This document shows positions 24,390 through 32,370 of a DNA stretch of 64,000 nt, in pieces (the first letter of the stretch is position 1; each line of letters begins with the position of its first letter). The DNA lies in NCBI GenBank assembly GCA_963752755.1, contig CAVVZJ010000013.1:1-64000 (forward strand), in the 5' to 3' direction. The notes under the pieces are model-generated. The model worked only from the letters and a program-made list of their open reading frames with translations. It was not told where the DNA came from and made no database searches. The translations under genes and the position numbers were made by a program. This stretch comes from CAVVZJ01 sp963752755 (GTDB taxonomy: Bacteria; Planctomycetota; Planctomycetia; Isosphaerales; Isosphaeraceae).

Positions 24390-25311
24390 ATGTTGAGCAT
24401 GGCGGATCGGTCCATCGACGGCGTCGCGATCGACGACACGTTCGCCGAGGCGTTCCCGATGACGGCGGCGCGCGTCGTCATCACGGCCGACACGGCCGGC
24501 TGGGCGGAGACGGCGGCGCGGGTGATGTCGGGGTATGCGACGAGCGTCATCGCGTGCGACGCCGAGGCGGGGATCGAGCGGACACTTGGAGTCGGACGAG
24601 ACGCCCGACGGGAGGCCGGGGGTGGCGTTGCTCGTCTTCGCGTTCAGCCGGGAGGCGCTGGAGAAGGCGCTGGCGAACCGGGTCGGGCAGTGCGTGATGA
24701 CCTGTCCGACGACGGCGTGTTACAACGGGTTGCCGGTGGGCGAGAAGACCGTCAACGTGGGCGGCCGGCTGCGGTACTTCGGCGACGGCTGGCAGATCAG
24801 CAAGCGGCTCGAAGGGCGGCGGTACTGGCGGATTCCGGTAATGGATGGGGAGTTCACCTGCGAGGAGACGTTCGGCACGGTGAAAGGGGTGGCCGGGGGC
24901 AACATCATCCTCCTGGGACGGGACCGGCGGGCGACGCTGGCGGCGACGGAGGCGGCGGTGGGGGCGATGCGGGCTTGCGACGAGGTGATCCTGCCGTTTC
25001 CGGGGGGGATTGCGCGGTCGGGGTCGAAGGTGGGGAGCCAGTACAAGGCGCTGCGGGCGAGCACGAACACAGCGTTTGCGCCGAGCCTGCGAGGGCTGGT
25101 CGCGTCGAGCTTGCCGGAGGGGGTGGATTGTGCGTATGAAATCGTCATTGATGGATTGACGCTGGAGGCTGTTGAGCGGGCGACGGCGGCCGGAATCCGG
25201 GCGGGGTGTCGGGAAGGGATCGTGGCCATCACGGCCGGGAACTACGGCGGCAAGCTGGGGCCGTTCCACATCCGACTCCGGGACGTGATCGCGGGGACTG
25301 GCGGTGAGTGA
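24390..25311 (+). CDS. fhcD: formylmethanofuran:H4MPT formyltransferase, frameshifted
   Basis: This is the formyltransferase subunit of the Fhc complex, moving the formyl group between H4MPT and a methanofuran analogue. The N-terminus IDDTFAEAFPMTAARVVITA is diagnostic. At about 24582 the frame shifts by one base and continues HLESDETPDGRPGVALLVFA, then QCVMTCPTTACYNGL, GRLRYFGDGWQISK and GSKVGSQYKALRASTNTAF, to the stop at 25311. The joined length of about 306 residues matches the family. Three starts are possible within ten bases (ATG 24390, TTG 24393, ATG 24399), with AGGAG at 24381-24385. It is 12 bases before fhcC. Confidence 0.9.
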
Positions 25312-25323
25312 AGGGACGTTTTT

Positions 25324-26150
25324 ATGCCCTTGATTGTGCGATGGAAAGGGGCGACGACGTTGCCCGTCGAGGCCGAGGTCTTGCGACCGGACGCGCTGGT
25401 GGGTCGGTCGACGTCGGAGGTAGTACGGCGGGAAATCCGCGTCGGGAACGGGGCGGGCGAGTTGGGGGAACTGTTCGACGTGGAAGGTGATGGGGGCGAT
25501 GGAGGGCTCATCGTTGAGGGCACCATGCGCAACGTGGCGCAGATCGGTCAGGGGATGACGGCCGGAAGGCTGGAGGTCCGCGGGGAGGCAGGGCGGCATC
25601 TCGGTGCGGGGATGGCAGGGGGCGAAATTGTGGTGTCGGGAGCGGTCGGCGACTGGGCGGGAGCGGAGATGCGAGGAGGAATGATGCGGGTGGGGGGAGA
25701 TGCGGGAGATCATCTGGGGTCGGCGTATCCGGGGAGTCGGCTGGGGATGCGGGGGGGATTGGTGCTGGTGGAGGGGGCGGCGGGAGCGGATGTCGGGCTG
25801 GCGATGAGGAGGGGATTGATCGCCGTGGGGGGGAGGCTGGGCCAGGGGACGGGCGCGACATGGTCGCGGGAACGATTGTCGGGTTCGGGAGGGTCGGGAG
25901 CGGGACGGGGTCGGGGATGAAGCGGGGGACGATCGCCTTGCTCGGGGAGGAAGAGCCGGAACTGCTACCCACCTTTGCAGGGTCAGGGCGGCACCGTCTG
26001 CCGTTCCTGGCGATCTATCTGAGGAGGTTGCGGGAGCTAGGGTTTCGGGTTCCTGGAGGAGCTTTCGCGGGGGATGTCCGGAGGTACAATGGCGACCTGG
26101 CGGCGGGGGGGCAGGGAGAGATTCTGGTGAGGGACCGAGGGGAAGGTTGA
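25324..26150 (+). CDS. fhcC: formyltransferase/hydrolase complex subunit C, frameshifted
   Basis: The protein is built of glycine-rich beta-helix repeats like FmdC/GXGXG proteins. Examples are EGTMRNVAQIGQGMTAGRL, GEAGRHLGAGMAGGEIVV and GDAGDHLGSAYPGSRLGM. In the Fhc complex this subunit binds the methanofuran cofactor. The first frame runs to about 25850. In the G-rich stretch there a one-base shift is needed to continue with DMVAGTIVGFGRVG and the C-terminal LLPTFAGSGRHRLPFLAIYL, to 26150. The joined length of about 275 residues is normal. It follows fhcD closely and is followed by an AT-rich gap before mch. Confidence 0.87.
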
Positions 26151-26161
26151 GCTGGGAACTG

Positions 26162-26200
26162 GAAATTTTCATTATTTAAATTTTAAATGACTGGTTAAAC
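26162..26200. promoter_or_regulatory. AT-rich island before mch
   Basis: Between fhcC and mch there is a run of almost pure A/T (ATTATTTAAATTTTAAATGA around 26171-26190), which is striking in DNA otherwise near 70% GC. ATTTAAAT is palindromic. It could hold a promoter or a DNA-bending or regulator-binding site giving mch its own expression. No clear -35 box at the right distance was found. Confidence 0.4.
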
Positions 26201-26220
26201 ACCGACAATCGGGGGCTGGG

Positions 26221-27165
26221 ATGATGAATCTGAATGCGAGGGCGATGGTGGTGGTCGAGACGTTGCTGGAAAGGGCGGAGGAGAGGCGGGTGGAGGTCCA
26301 TGAGGTGAAGGGGGGTGGGCGGGTCGTGGATTGCGGCGTCCACGCGACGGGCGGGCTGGGGGCCGGGCGGACCCTGGCGCGGGCCTGTCTGGCGGATCTG
26401 GCCGACGTGGCGATCGTGCCGGGCGAGGTCGAGGGGCGGCCGTGCCCGGTCGTGCAGGTGGTCACGGACGCGCCGGTGGCGGCCTGTCTGGCGAGTCAGT
26501 ATGCCGGCTGGCAGGTGGCGTTGGGGAAGTTCTTCGCGATGGGTTCGGGCCCGATGAGAGCGGCGTATGGGCATGAGCCGATCTTTGAGCGGATCGGGTT
26601 CCGTGAATCGGTTACGGCCGTCGTGGGGGTGCTGGAGGGGCGGACGCTGCCGACGCCCGAGGTCGTGGGCGAGATCGCGGCGAAGTGCGGGGTGAAGCCG
26701 GAGGAAGTCACGCTCCTGATCGCGCCAACGGCCAGCCTGGCGGGAGGGTTGCAGGTGGTGGCGCGTTCGGTGGAGACGGCGCTGCACAAGTTGGCGGAGC
26801 TGGGCTTTGATCTGAGGCGTGTCGTGTCGGCACAGGGAACGGCCCCCCTGCCCCCGGTGGCGAAGGATGACCTGGCCGCGATCGGGCGGACCAACGATGC
26901 CATGCTGTACGGGGGTCGCGTGGTGCTGTACGTGACGGGCGACGATGACAGCTTGCTCGAAGTCGGCCACCGGGTCCCCTCGTCCAGCTCGCGGGATCAC
27001 GGCGAGCCGTTCCTGGAGATCTTCGCCCGGTACAACCACGACTTCTACGCCGTTGACCCCCTGCTCTTCAGCCCGGCCGAGGTGGTGTTTCAGAACGTCG
27101 CGACCGGGCAGACGCACCTCTTCGGGCAGGTCGCGGGCGACGTGCTGGCGCGGTCATTCTTCTGA
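26221..27165 (+). CDS. mch: methenyltetrahydromethanopterin cyclohydrolase
   Basis: The protein has 314 residues and is full length. It interconverts methenyl-H4MPT and formyl-H4MPT in the cytoplasm, feeding the Fhc complex encoded just upstream. Family segments include VDCGVHATGGLGAGR, ASQYAGWQVALGKFFAMGSG, GHEPIFERIGF and LIAPTASLAGGLQVVARSVE. The C-terminal ENVATGQTHLFGQ-like motif (here QNVATGQTHLFGQ) is also present. The gene is intact and 70 bases after fhcC across an AT-rich island. The DinB-family gene follows 17 bases later. Confidence 0.95.
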   Translation: MMNLNARAMVVVETLLERAEERRVEVHEVKGGGRVVDCGVHATGGLGAGRTLARACLADLADVAIVPGEVEGRPCPVVQVVTDAPVAACLASQYAGWQVALGKFFAMGSGPMRAAYGHEPIFERIGFRESVTAVVGVLEGRTLPTPEVVGEIAAKCGVKPEEVTLLIAPTASLAGGLQVVARSVETALHKLAELGFDLRRVVSAQGTAPLPPVAKDDLAAIGRTNDAMLYGGRVVLYVTGDDDSLLEVGHRVPSSSSRDHGEPFLEIFARYNHDFYAVDPLLFSPAEVVFQNVATGQTHLFGQVAGDVLARSFF

Positions 27166-27182
27166 GAGGAAGTGACACGCTC

Positions 27183-27686
27183 ATGTCATCGCGAATGGCG
27201 TTGTTGATCGATCATCTCGAATCGGCCCGGCGCTACACGGTCCGACTGCTCGACGACCTCGACCCGGCCGACTGGTTCCGATTGTCGGCGGGCGGGGTGA
27301 CGCACGTGGGCTGGCAGGTCGGACACCTGACGATCGCCGAGTATCGCCTGGCGCTGGAGCGGGTCCGCGGCGTGCGGCCGGAGGATGCGGGGCTGTTCGC
27401 GGAGTCTTTTTTCACGACGTTCGGCCGGGGTTCGATGCCGGTGGATGATCCCTCGGTTTATCCGACGGCTGGTTCGATCCGGGAGGCCTTCGATCGGGTT
27501 CATGGGAAAACCATCGAAGAAGTGAGCAAGCTCGGAGACGACGATCTCGACGAGCCGGCCCTCAAGCCGCATCCGCTGTTCACGACGAAGCAGGGGGCCC
27601 TGCTCTGGTGCGGGCAGCATGAGTTTGTCCATGCGGGGCAGATCGGGCTGGTGAGGCGGTGGCTCGGGCGCGAGCCGCTCTGGTAG
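27183..27686 (+). CDS. DinB-superfamily metal-dependent protein
   Basis: The product has 167 residues forming a DinB/YfiT-like four-helix bundle. The likely metal ligands are His in GGVTHVGWQVGHLTIAEY and the paired His of WCGQHEFVHAGQIG. Members include thiol transferases and many uncharacterised hydrolases. The gene sits 17 bases after mch and just before the ATP-grasp gene on the same strand, so it is probably part of the same transcript. A DinB protein is not an established H4MPT enzyme; either it is a passenger or it has an unassigned cofactor role. Confidence 0.85.
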   Translation: MSSRMALLIDHLESARRYTVRLLDDLDPADWFRLSAGGVTHVGWQVGHLTIAEYRLALERVRGVRPEDAGLFAESFFTTFGRGSMPVDDPSVYPTAGSIREAFDRVHGKTIEEVSKLGDDDLDEPALKPHPLFTTKQGALLWCGQHEFVHAGQIGLVRRWLGREPLW

Positions 27687-27694
27687 GGGGCACG

Positions 27695-28589
27695 ATGGCC
27701 CATCTCGTGGCGCTGGTCTCGGGGCAGGGATGGCACGTGGAGGACCTCCGGCGCGGCGGAGAAGCTCGGGGTACGACTCGACGCGGTGCCGTTCCCGGAG
27801 GTGGTCGGACGGGTCGGAAGTGGGACATCGCGGATCGAGGCGGGCGGCGTCGACCTGGGCAGGGTCGATGGGGTGCTCGTGAGGATGATGCCGCCAGGGA
27901 CCCTGGAGCAGGTCGTTTTCCGGATGGATGCCTTGCAAAGGCTGGAGGCGAGGGGTCTGCCGGTGGTGAATCCGCCGAGGGCGGTCGAGGCGTCGGTGGA
28001 CAAGTATCTGGCCCTGGCGAAGCTGGAGGCGGCGGGTCTGGACGTGCCGGAGACGTGGGCGGGCGAGTCGGCCGAGGGGGCGTTGGGGGCCTTCGAGGCG
28101 CTGGGGGGCGACGTGGTGGTCAAGCCGCTGTTCGGGTCGGAGGGGCGGGGCTTGATGCGCGTCTCGGACCGGGAGCTGGCGGGGCGGGCGTTCGCGACCC
28201 TGGAACGGTTGGGGGCGGTCTTGTATGTGCAGAAATTCGTGCCGAGCCTGGGGTACGACCTGAGGGCGTTCGTGGTCGGCGAACGGGTGATCGGGGCGAT
28301 CCGGCGGGTTCCGACGGGGCGGGAATGGAGGGCGAACCTGTCGCGGGGCGGGCGGGCGGAGGCGGTCGTGATCGGGACGGAGGTCGAGCGGCTGGCGCTC
28401 CGGTCGGCGCGGGCGGTGGGGGCGCGGGTGGCGGGGGTGGACCTGCTGCCGACGCGGGAGGGGGGCCTGGTCGTGCTGGAGGTCAACGCCGTGCCCGGTT
28501 GGAAGGGATTGGCAGCGGCTACGGGCATCGACGTGGCGGCCGAGGTCCTGGGAGAGTTGCTCCGCGGTGGGACGGAGACGACGCGATGA
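27695..28589 (+). CDS. RimK-type ATP-grasp ligase, frameshifted
   Basis: I take ATG 27695 as the start (MAHLVALVSGQGWHVEDLRR). A one-base shift at about 27753 joins it to EKLGVRLDAVPFPEVVGRVG and the rest of the frame to 28589. The core is an ATP-grasp ligase: ALQRLEARGLPVVNPPRAVE, SVDKYLALAKLEAAGLDVPET, VVVKPLFGSEGRGLMRVSD, and the metal-site EVNAVPGWKGL. In H4MPT clusters this family is thought to add glutamyl residues to the cofactor, by analogy with MptN/CofF. That role is inferred from context. It overlaps the CitG-like gene by four bases. Confidence 0.85.
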
Positions 28590-29485
28590 ACCGGCCCGGA
28601 TCGGGAACGTTGGCGCGGCTCGCCTGCGTGCTGGAGGCAACCGCCCGGAAGCCCGGCAACGTTCACCGATGCCGTGACTTCGACGGCGCGCATTACCTCG
28701 ATTTCCTCCTGAGCGCGGCGGCGATCGGGGAGCATCTGGATTATCCGTTGATCCAAAGTCGTGGCGTCGGTGAAGCGGTGCTGGCGACGATCAAGGCGAC
28801 GCGGCGGGTGGTCGGCCACAACACGAACCTCGGGATGGTGCTGCTCCTGGCTCCGCTGGCGGGGGTGGAGCCGGAGGAGGCGTTGCGGGATGGGGTGGAT
28901 CGGGTGCTCGCGGGCTTGACGGTCGAAGACGCGACGGCCGTCTATCGAGCGATCCGGCTGGCCCGACCGGGAGGTCTGGGGGAAGCGGACGAGCAGGACG
29001 TGTCGGGCGAGCCGAGCGTGACCTTGCGGGAAGCGATGAGACTGGCCGCGGGGCGCGACCTGGTGGCGCGGCAGTATGTGAATGGTTATGCGGAGGTCTT
29101 CGAGGTCGCGTTGCCGGCTTTGGGGCGGTTGCTGGAGAGGGGGCGGGGGCTGGAGACGGCGATCGTCGGGGCGCATCTGGAATTGATGGCGGCCTGTCCC
29201 GATACGTTGATCGCGAGGAAGCGGGGGGAGGAGACGGCGGCCGAGTCGTCGCGGCGGGCGTGGGCGGTGCTGGAGGCGGGCTGGCCGGACGGGTCGGAGT
29301 CGAGGTTTCTCCTGGCCGAGTTCGATGCCTGGCTCCGGGAGGACCGACACGCTCGCAACCCGGGGACGACCGCGGACCTCGTCTGTGCCGCCCTCTATGC
29401 GGCGTTGTATGATGGGCTGGTCCCCTTGCCGATCGACGGGGGCGGGGGATTTGTCGTGGCGGATGGTCGTCGGGCGGGGCCTTGA
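28586..29485 (+). CDS. triphosphoribosyl-dephospho-CoA synthase-like (CitG family) protein
   Basis: The protein has 299 residues. It shows the family marks RKPGNVHRCRDFDG (21-34) and GHNTNLGMVLLLAPLAG (78-94), which form the nucleotide-binding site, and a helical C-terminal domain ending VPLPIDGGG-like. The classical enzyme makes the citrate-lyase prosthetic-group precursor from dephospho-CoA and ATP. No citrate lyase genes are near. A CitG-like gene is a recurrent member of H4MPT/methanofuran clusters, so a role in C1-cofactor synthesis is more likely. It overlaps the ATP-grasp gene (ATGA) and is followed 54 bases later by the PTPS-like gene. Confidence 0.87.
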   Translation: MNRPGSGTLARLACVLEATARKPGNVHRCRDFDGAHYLDFLLSAAAIGEHLDYPLIQSRGVGEAVLATIKATRRVVGHNTNLGMVLLLAPLAGVEPEEALRDGVDRVLAGLTVEDATAVYRAIRLARPGGLGEADEQDVSGEPSVTLREAMRLAAGRDLVARQYVNGYAEVFEVALPALGRLLERGRGLETAIVGAHLELMAACPDTLIARKRGEETAAESSRRAWAVLEAGWPDGSESRFLLAEFDAWLREDRHARNPGTTADLVCAALYAALYDGLVPLPIDGGGGFVVADGRRAGP

Positions 29486-29539
29486 GGGGAGCCGGGGCGG
29501 GCCATCGACATTGCAACGAGACAGCCGGGAGGATGGGCC

Positions 29540-30040
29540 ATGCCGACCTACAAGGTGCGCGTCACGAAGGACTCGCTCGTCTTCAGCGCCGGGCATTTCA
29601 TCACGTTCAATGGCGACCATTGCGAGCGAATCCACGGGCACAATTACCGGACGGCCGTCGAGGTGGAGGACGACCTGGATGAGAACCATTATGTGTTCGA
29701 CTTCATCGCTCTGCGCGACCTGACGCAGGCGATCGTTGCCGAGCTGGATCACCGGATGCTCCTGCCGACGGAGAGCGATTTGATCCGGCTGGAAGACGAG
29801 GGGCCGAACGTCCGGGCTCGATACAAGGATCGCTGGTGGAGCTTCCCTCGCGACGAGTGCGTGCTGCTGCCGTTGCCCAACACGACCGCCGAGCGGCTGG
29901 CCGACTACATCGCCGGTCGGCTCCGGGAGGCGATCCAGGGGCGAGGAATGGCGTTGCCGAGGGTCGTGCGGGTCGAGGTCGAGGAGAACTTCGGGCAGTC
30001 GGGGCAGGTCGAGTGGCGTCGCGACCGGGACGGCGGTTGA
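29540..30040 (+). CDS. 6-pyruvoyl-tetrahydropterin synthase / QueD-like protein
   Basis: The product has 166 residues. Zinc ligands are visible as His19 (SAGHF) and His32-x-His34 (IHGHNY), and a candidate catalytic Cys28 lies just before. The C-terminal part has LLPLPNTTAERLADYI, matching the Asn-Thr-Ser/Glu motif of the tunnel-fold pterin enzymes, and VEVEENFGQSG. About 25 residues are inserted between the halves (RLEDEGPNVRARYKDRWWSF) compared with the shortest QueD proteins. Position at the end of the fhc/mch operon suggests a pterin step of H4MPT synthesis rather than queuosine; this is inference. Confidence 0.87.
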   Translation: MPTYKVRVTKDSLVFSAGHFITFNGDHCERIHGHNYRTAVEVEDDLDENHYVFDFIALRDLTQAIVAELDHRMLLPTESDLIRLEDEGPNVRARYKDRWWSFPRDECVLLPLPNTTAERLADYIAGRLREAIQGRGMALPRVVRVEVEENFGQSGQVEWRRDRDGG

Positions 30041-30093
30041 GGATTTCCCGGCCCGGCGGGGATGGCCTCGCGACGGGAGAGGAACGGGATCGA

Positions 30094-30696
30094 TCATCCG
30101 GGACCGCCCTCGGGATGAGTCGATTCCGGGGCGTCCCCGACGCGGCGAGGCGACGTGGCGGCTCCGTCGAGGTCCGTCCGGCCGAGGGCCCAGGCCCGCC
30201 GCGTCCAGAGGCCGCCGAGCAGGGCGAACGCGAGCACGGCCAGCGAGTAGCCAGTTTGGTTGAAGGATTTGGCGTTCCCTGGCCAGACGAGCGATCCGGG
30301 CCTGGGGATCATCTCGGGCTCCATCCGGAAGACAGAGACCGTCATCGGGGTCGCTTTCGGGTTCGGAATCATCTCCGGCGCCGGGTGGGCTCGGTCCCGG
30401 ATCGCTTCGAGGAGCGGGCCGACGACCGTCGGCGGTGGGTCGATCGGGTGGTCGGGCAGAGGGCCGAAGCACCAGGCCAGCGCGAACCAGCCGAACAGGG
30501 CGAACCCGACCCGGAAGGCCCGTGCCGCGCCACGGCGGTAGAGGGCGCTGGCGGTCGTGCCGAGCAGGATGAGGATGGTCACGGTGAAGGTTGCCGAGGC
30601 CCAGAGGGGCGTGCCTTCGCGGAGTCCCATCACGCCGAGGGCGGCGAGGGCGACCAGCGTCATCAGGCCGGCGATCGAGGTCCGCAAGGGTTTCAT
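30094..30696 (-). CDS. planctomycete-type membrane protein of unknown function
   Basis: I chose ATG 30696 because it starts directly with the signal-like PLRTSIAGLMTLVALAALGV segment that recurs at the N-terminus of many planctomycete membrane proteins. The 200-residue product has four hydrophobic segments, including ATFTVTILILLGTTASALY, FRVGFALFGWFALAWCFG and GYSLAVLAFALLGGLW. A Pro-rich extracytoplasmic loop lies between the last two. Function is unknown. It is convergent with the PTPS-like gene, with 53 bases between them. Confidence 0.65.
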   Translation of the reverse strand: MKPLRTSIAGLMTLVALAALGVMGLREGTPLWASATFTVTILILLGTTASALYRRGAARAFRVGFALFGWFALAWCFGPLPDHPIDPPPTVVGPLLEAIRDRAHPAPEMIPNPKATPMTVSVFRMEPEMIPRPGSLVWPGNAKSFNQTGYSLAVLAFALLGGLWTRRAWALGRTDLDGAATSPRRVGDAPESTHPEGGPG

Positions 30697-30854
30697 GGCG
30701 GCGCGCCTCCCGGTTCGGGGCGTGGGGAATGATCCCTGACCATCTGGATGATTCTCCCTTCCGGGTGTCAGGCCGGGCAACGACGACTCGTCCCGCTGAT
30801 CCGGCCTGAGCCCGCCGACCGGCGCGGGTTGATCTCCTCCCGCGCCGCGACCAA

Positions 30855-30887
30855 CTGCCAATCTGGCAGGTGGGTTCGTTCAGAAAT
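30855..30887 (+). repeat. dispersed repeat family R, copy 2
   Basis: Starts CTGCCAATCTGGCAG, then GGGTTCGTT, and ends in AGAAAT. It matches copy 1 at 12752 almost completely. Confidence 0.75.
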
Positions 30888-30972
30888 CGCTCCAGATCCC
30901 CCAACTCACCCCATCGCAGGTCTGGGTTCCCTCGATGATCCTGGTGATAGGGGGGTCAGCTCGCCGTCGAGG

Positions 30973-31005
30973 CTGCCAGAATGGCAGATGGCTTCGTTCA
31001 GGAAT
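30973..31005 (+). repeat. dispersed repeat family R, copy 3
   Basis: Starts CTGCCAGAATGGCAG, then GCTTCGTT, and ends in GGAAT. It lies 118 bases from copy 2 in the same orientation. Both copies are followed by a shared TCCAGAT segment, so the repeat may be longer than 33 bases here. Confidence 0.75.
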
Positions 31006-31196
31006 TGATCCAGATTCGCCAGATGCCACGTTCGGGTCATCTTGGAAAGATCTATTTAACGCATGCAGAGTGCCTGGACGACCCATTTTCATGGGGCCGG
31101 GGGACTTTTCCGGAGGGCGTGACCGTCCGTTTCGAAGTGTGCTCCTTGGAGCGCGGCGTTGACCTGCGGTATTCCGCGGCGGGGTGGCGGGGTTCG

Positions 31197-31224
31197 CCGG
31201 ATTGCCGAATTGCCAAGGAGCGCG
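31197..31224 (-). repeat. short repeat family S, copy 2
   Basis: On the minus strand this reads GCTCCTTGGCAATTCGG. It resembles the segment before 16S (about 186-213, plus strand) and one at 35171-35198 (minus strand). All share GGCTC or GCTC, TTGGCAAT and CGG. Confidence 0.4.
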
Positions 31225-31377
31225 GGGCGGGGTCGTCGGGGAGTTTACGACATCGGGGAGGCGGGGGAGAACTCCTGAGCGTGGCGAGAGGGAAGGAGGC
31301 CGGATCGGCGGGAAGCGGGATCGGGGCCGGGGCACGACGGGAAAGGGAAGCGATCCATGTCATTCGGGATGACACCA

Positions 31378-32298
31378 TCAGCGGGGCTCCGGCTCGGCGT
31401 CGAGGCGGAGGGTGTAGAGATCGACGCCGCCGTGGCGGTCGGAGACGAAGGTGACGCCGAGGCCGTCGGGGGTCCAGGTGGGGTAGGTGTCGCGGGCGGG
31501 GTGGCGGGTGAGGTTGACGGGTTTCGAGCCGTCGGGGTCGATGAGGTAGATCTCGAACTGGGAGTCGCGGTTGGAGACGAAGGCGATCTTGGAACCGTCG
31601 GGCGACCAGGCGGGATAGTCGTCGAGGCGGGGGCTGGTGGTGAGGCGGACGAGGTCGGTGCCGTCGGGTTTGGAGGAGGCGAGTTCGAGGCCACCCCAGC
31701 GGTCGGTGGCGAAGGCGAGGCGGGAGCCGTCGGGGGACCAGCAGGGGTGGGCGTCGAGGCCGGGGCTCTGGGTGACGCGGACGAGGTGGGAGCCGTCGAG
31801 GTCGGCGACGTAGATTTCCTGGTTGCCCTCGTGGGTGGAGCTGAAGGCGAAGCGGCGGCCGTCGGGCGCGGGGGCGGGCCAGTCCTGGTGGGAGAGCTGG
31901 CCGTTGTGGTCGGCGGCGAGGGTCTGGAGGTGGGAGCCGTCGAGGTCGATGCGGGCGATGTCGAGGTTGCCCTGGGTGCCGGAGAGGGTGATCGGGACGA
32001 AGAGCAGGCTACGGCCGTCGGGGAGGAAGGCGGCGTTGTAATCGGGGGCGGGGCGGTCGGTGAGGCGTCGGGCGTCGGGTGGGGCGTCGGCCGGCATTAC
32101 GTACTGCCAGATGTGGGCGCCGCCGGCTTCGTGGCGAGCGAAGGCGAGGAGGCGGCCGTCGGGGGACCAGCTGGGGCGCTGCTTTTCGAGGCCGTCGTGG
32201 GTGAGGCGGAGAAGAGAAGGAGAGTCTCTCGCAAAGGCGCGAAGGCCGCAAAGAGCGAGACAAAGTAGGAGCCGAGGTCGTGTCAGTTGCCGGGTCAT
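31378..32298 (-). CDS. TolB-like beta-propeller secreted protein
   Basis: The protein has 306 residues. An N-terminal hydrophobic export signal (LLLCLALCGLRAFA) is followed by six PD40-type propeller blades, each ending in a form of WSPDGxxLAF. The clearest are RPSWSPDGRLLAFARHEAGG, HPCWSPDGSRLAFATDRWGG and YPAWSPDGSKIAFVSNRDSQ. Such proteins resemble the TolB propeller and usually bind other envelope proteins or peptides. Unusually, residues about 16-25, the end of the export signal, are encoded by a dispersed family A repeat. It lies 72 bases downstream of the DUF1501 gene on the same strand, separated by the second arm of that repeat. Confidence 0.8.
   Translation of the reverse strand: MTRQLTRPRLLLCLALCGLRAFARDSPSLLRLTHDGLEKQRPSWSPDGRLLAFARHEAGGAHIWQYVMPADAPPDARRLTDRPAPDYNAAFLPDGRSLLFVPITLSGTQGNLDIARIDLDGSHLQTLAADHNGQLSHQDWPAPAPDGRRFAFSSTHEGNQEIYVADLDGSHLVRVTQSPGLDAHPCWSPDGSRLAFATDRWGGLELASSKPDGTDLVRLTTSPRLDDYPAWSPDGSKIAFVSNRDSQFEIYLIDPDGSKPVNLTRHPARDTYPTWTPDGLGVTFVSDRHGGVDLYTLRLDAEPEPR
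32226..32252 (+). repeat. dispersed repeat family A, copy 4 (in coding sequence)
   Basis: CTCTCGCAAAGGCGCGAAGG begins this copy. It pairs in inverted orientation with copy 5 at 32335-32361; the arms match at 25 of 27 positions. It lies inside the export-signal region of the TolB-like gene. Confidence 0.75.
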
Positions 32299-32334
32299 GG
32301 TGGGTCTTATCGAAGGATTGCTTGTGTTTTGCGC

Positions 32335-32361
32335 TTTGCGGTCTTGGCGCCTTTGCGAGAG
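32335..32361 (-). repeat. dispersed repeat family A, copy 5
   Basis: This is the inverted partner of copy 4, 82 bases away. Together they could form a hairpin spanning the ribosome binding site and start of the TolB-like gene, which might affect its translation. Confidence 0.75.
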
Positions 32362-32370
32362 ACTTTTTCC

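Larger units (their letters stand above)
30697..31377. other. intergenic region with repeats
   Basis: About 680 bases without a convincing gene. It contains two family R repeat copies 118 bases apart and one family S copy (31197-31224). The GC content here is uneven, with several AT-richer patches (for example GGAAAGATCTATTTAACG near 31044). Confidence 0.55.

Noticed and set aside
28586..29485. Citrate lyase activation function for the CitG-like gene
   Set aside because: No citrate lyase subunit or CitX gene is nearby, and the surrounding genes belong to H4MPT metabolism.
27500..30904. 1,134-residue minus-strand open frame opposite the ATP-grasp, CitG-like and PTPS-like genes
   Set aside because: The three plus-strand genes have full family motifs and overlapping starts; the long frame shows only Arg/Pro-rich sequence.
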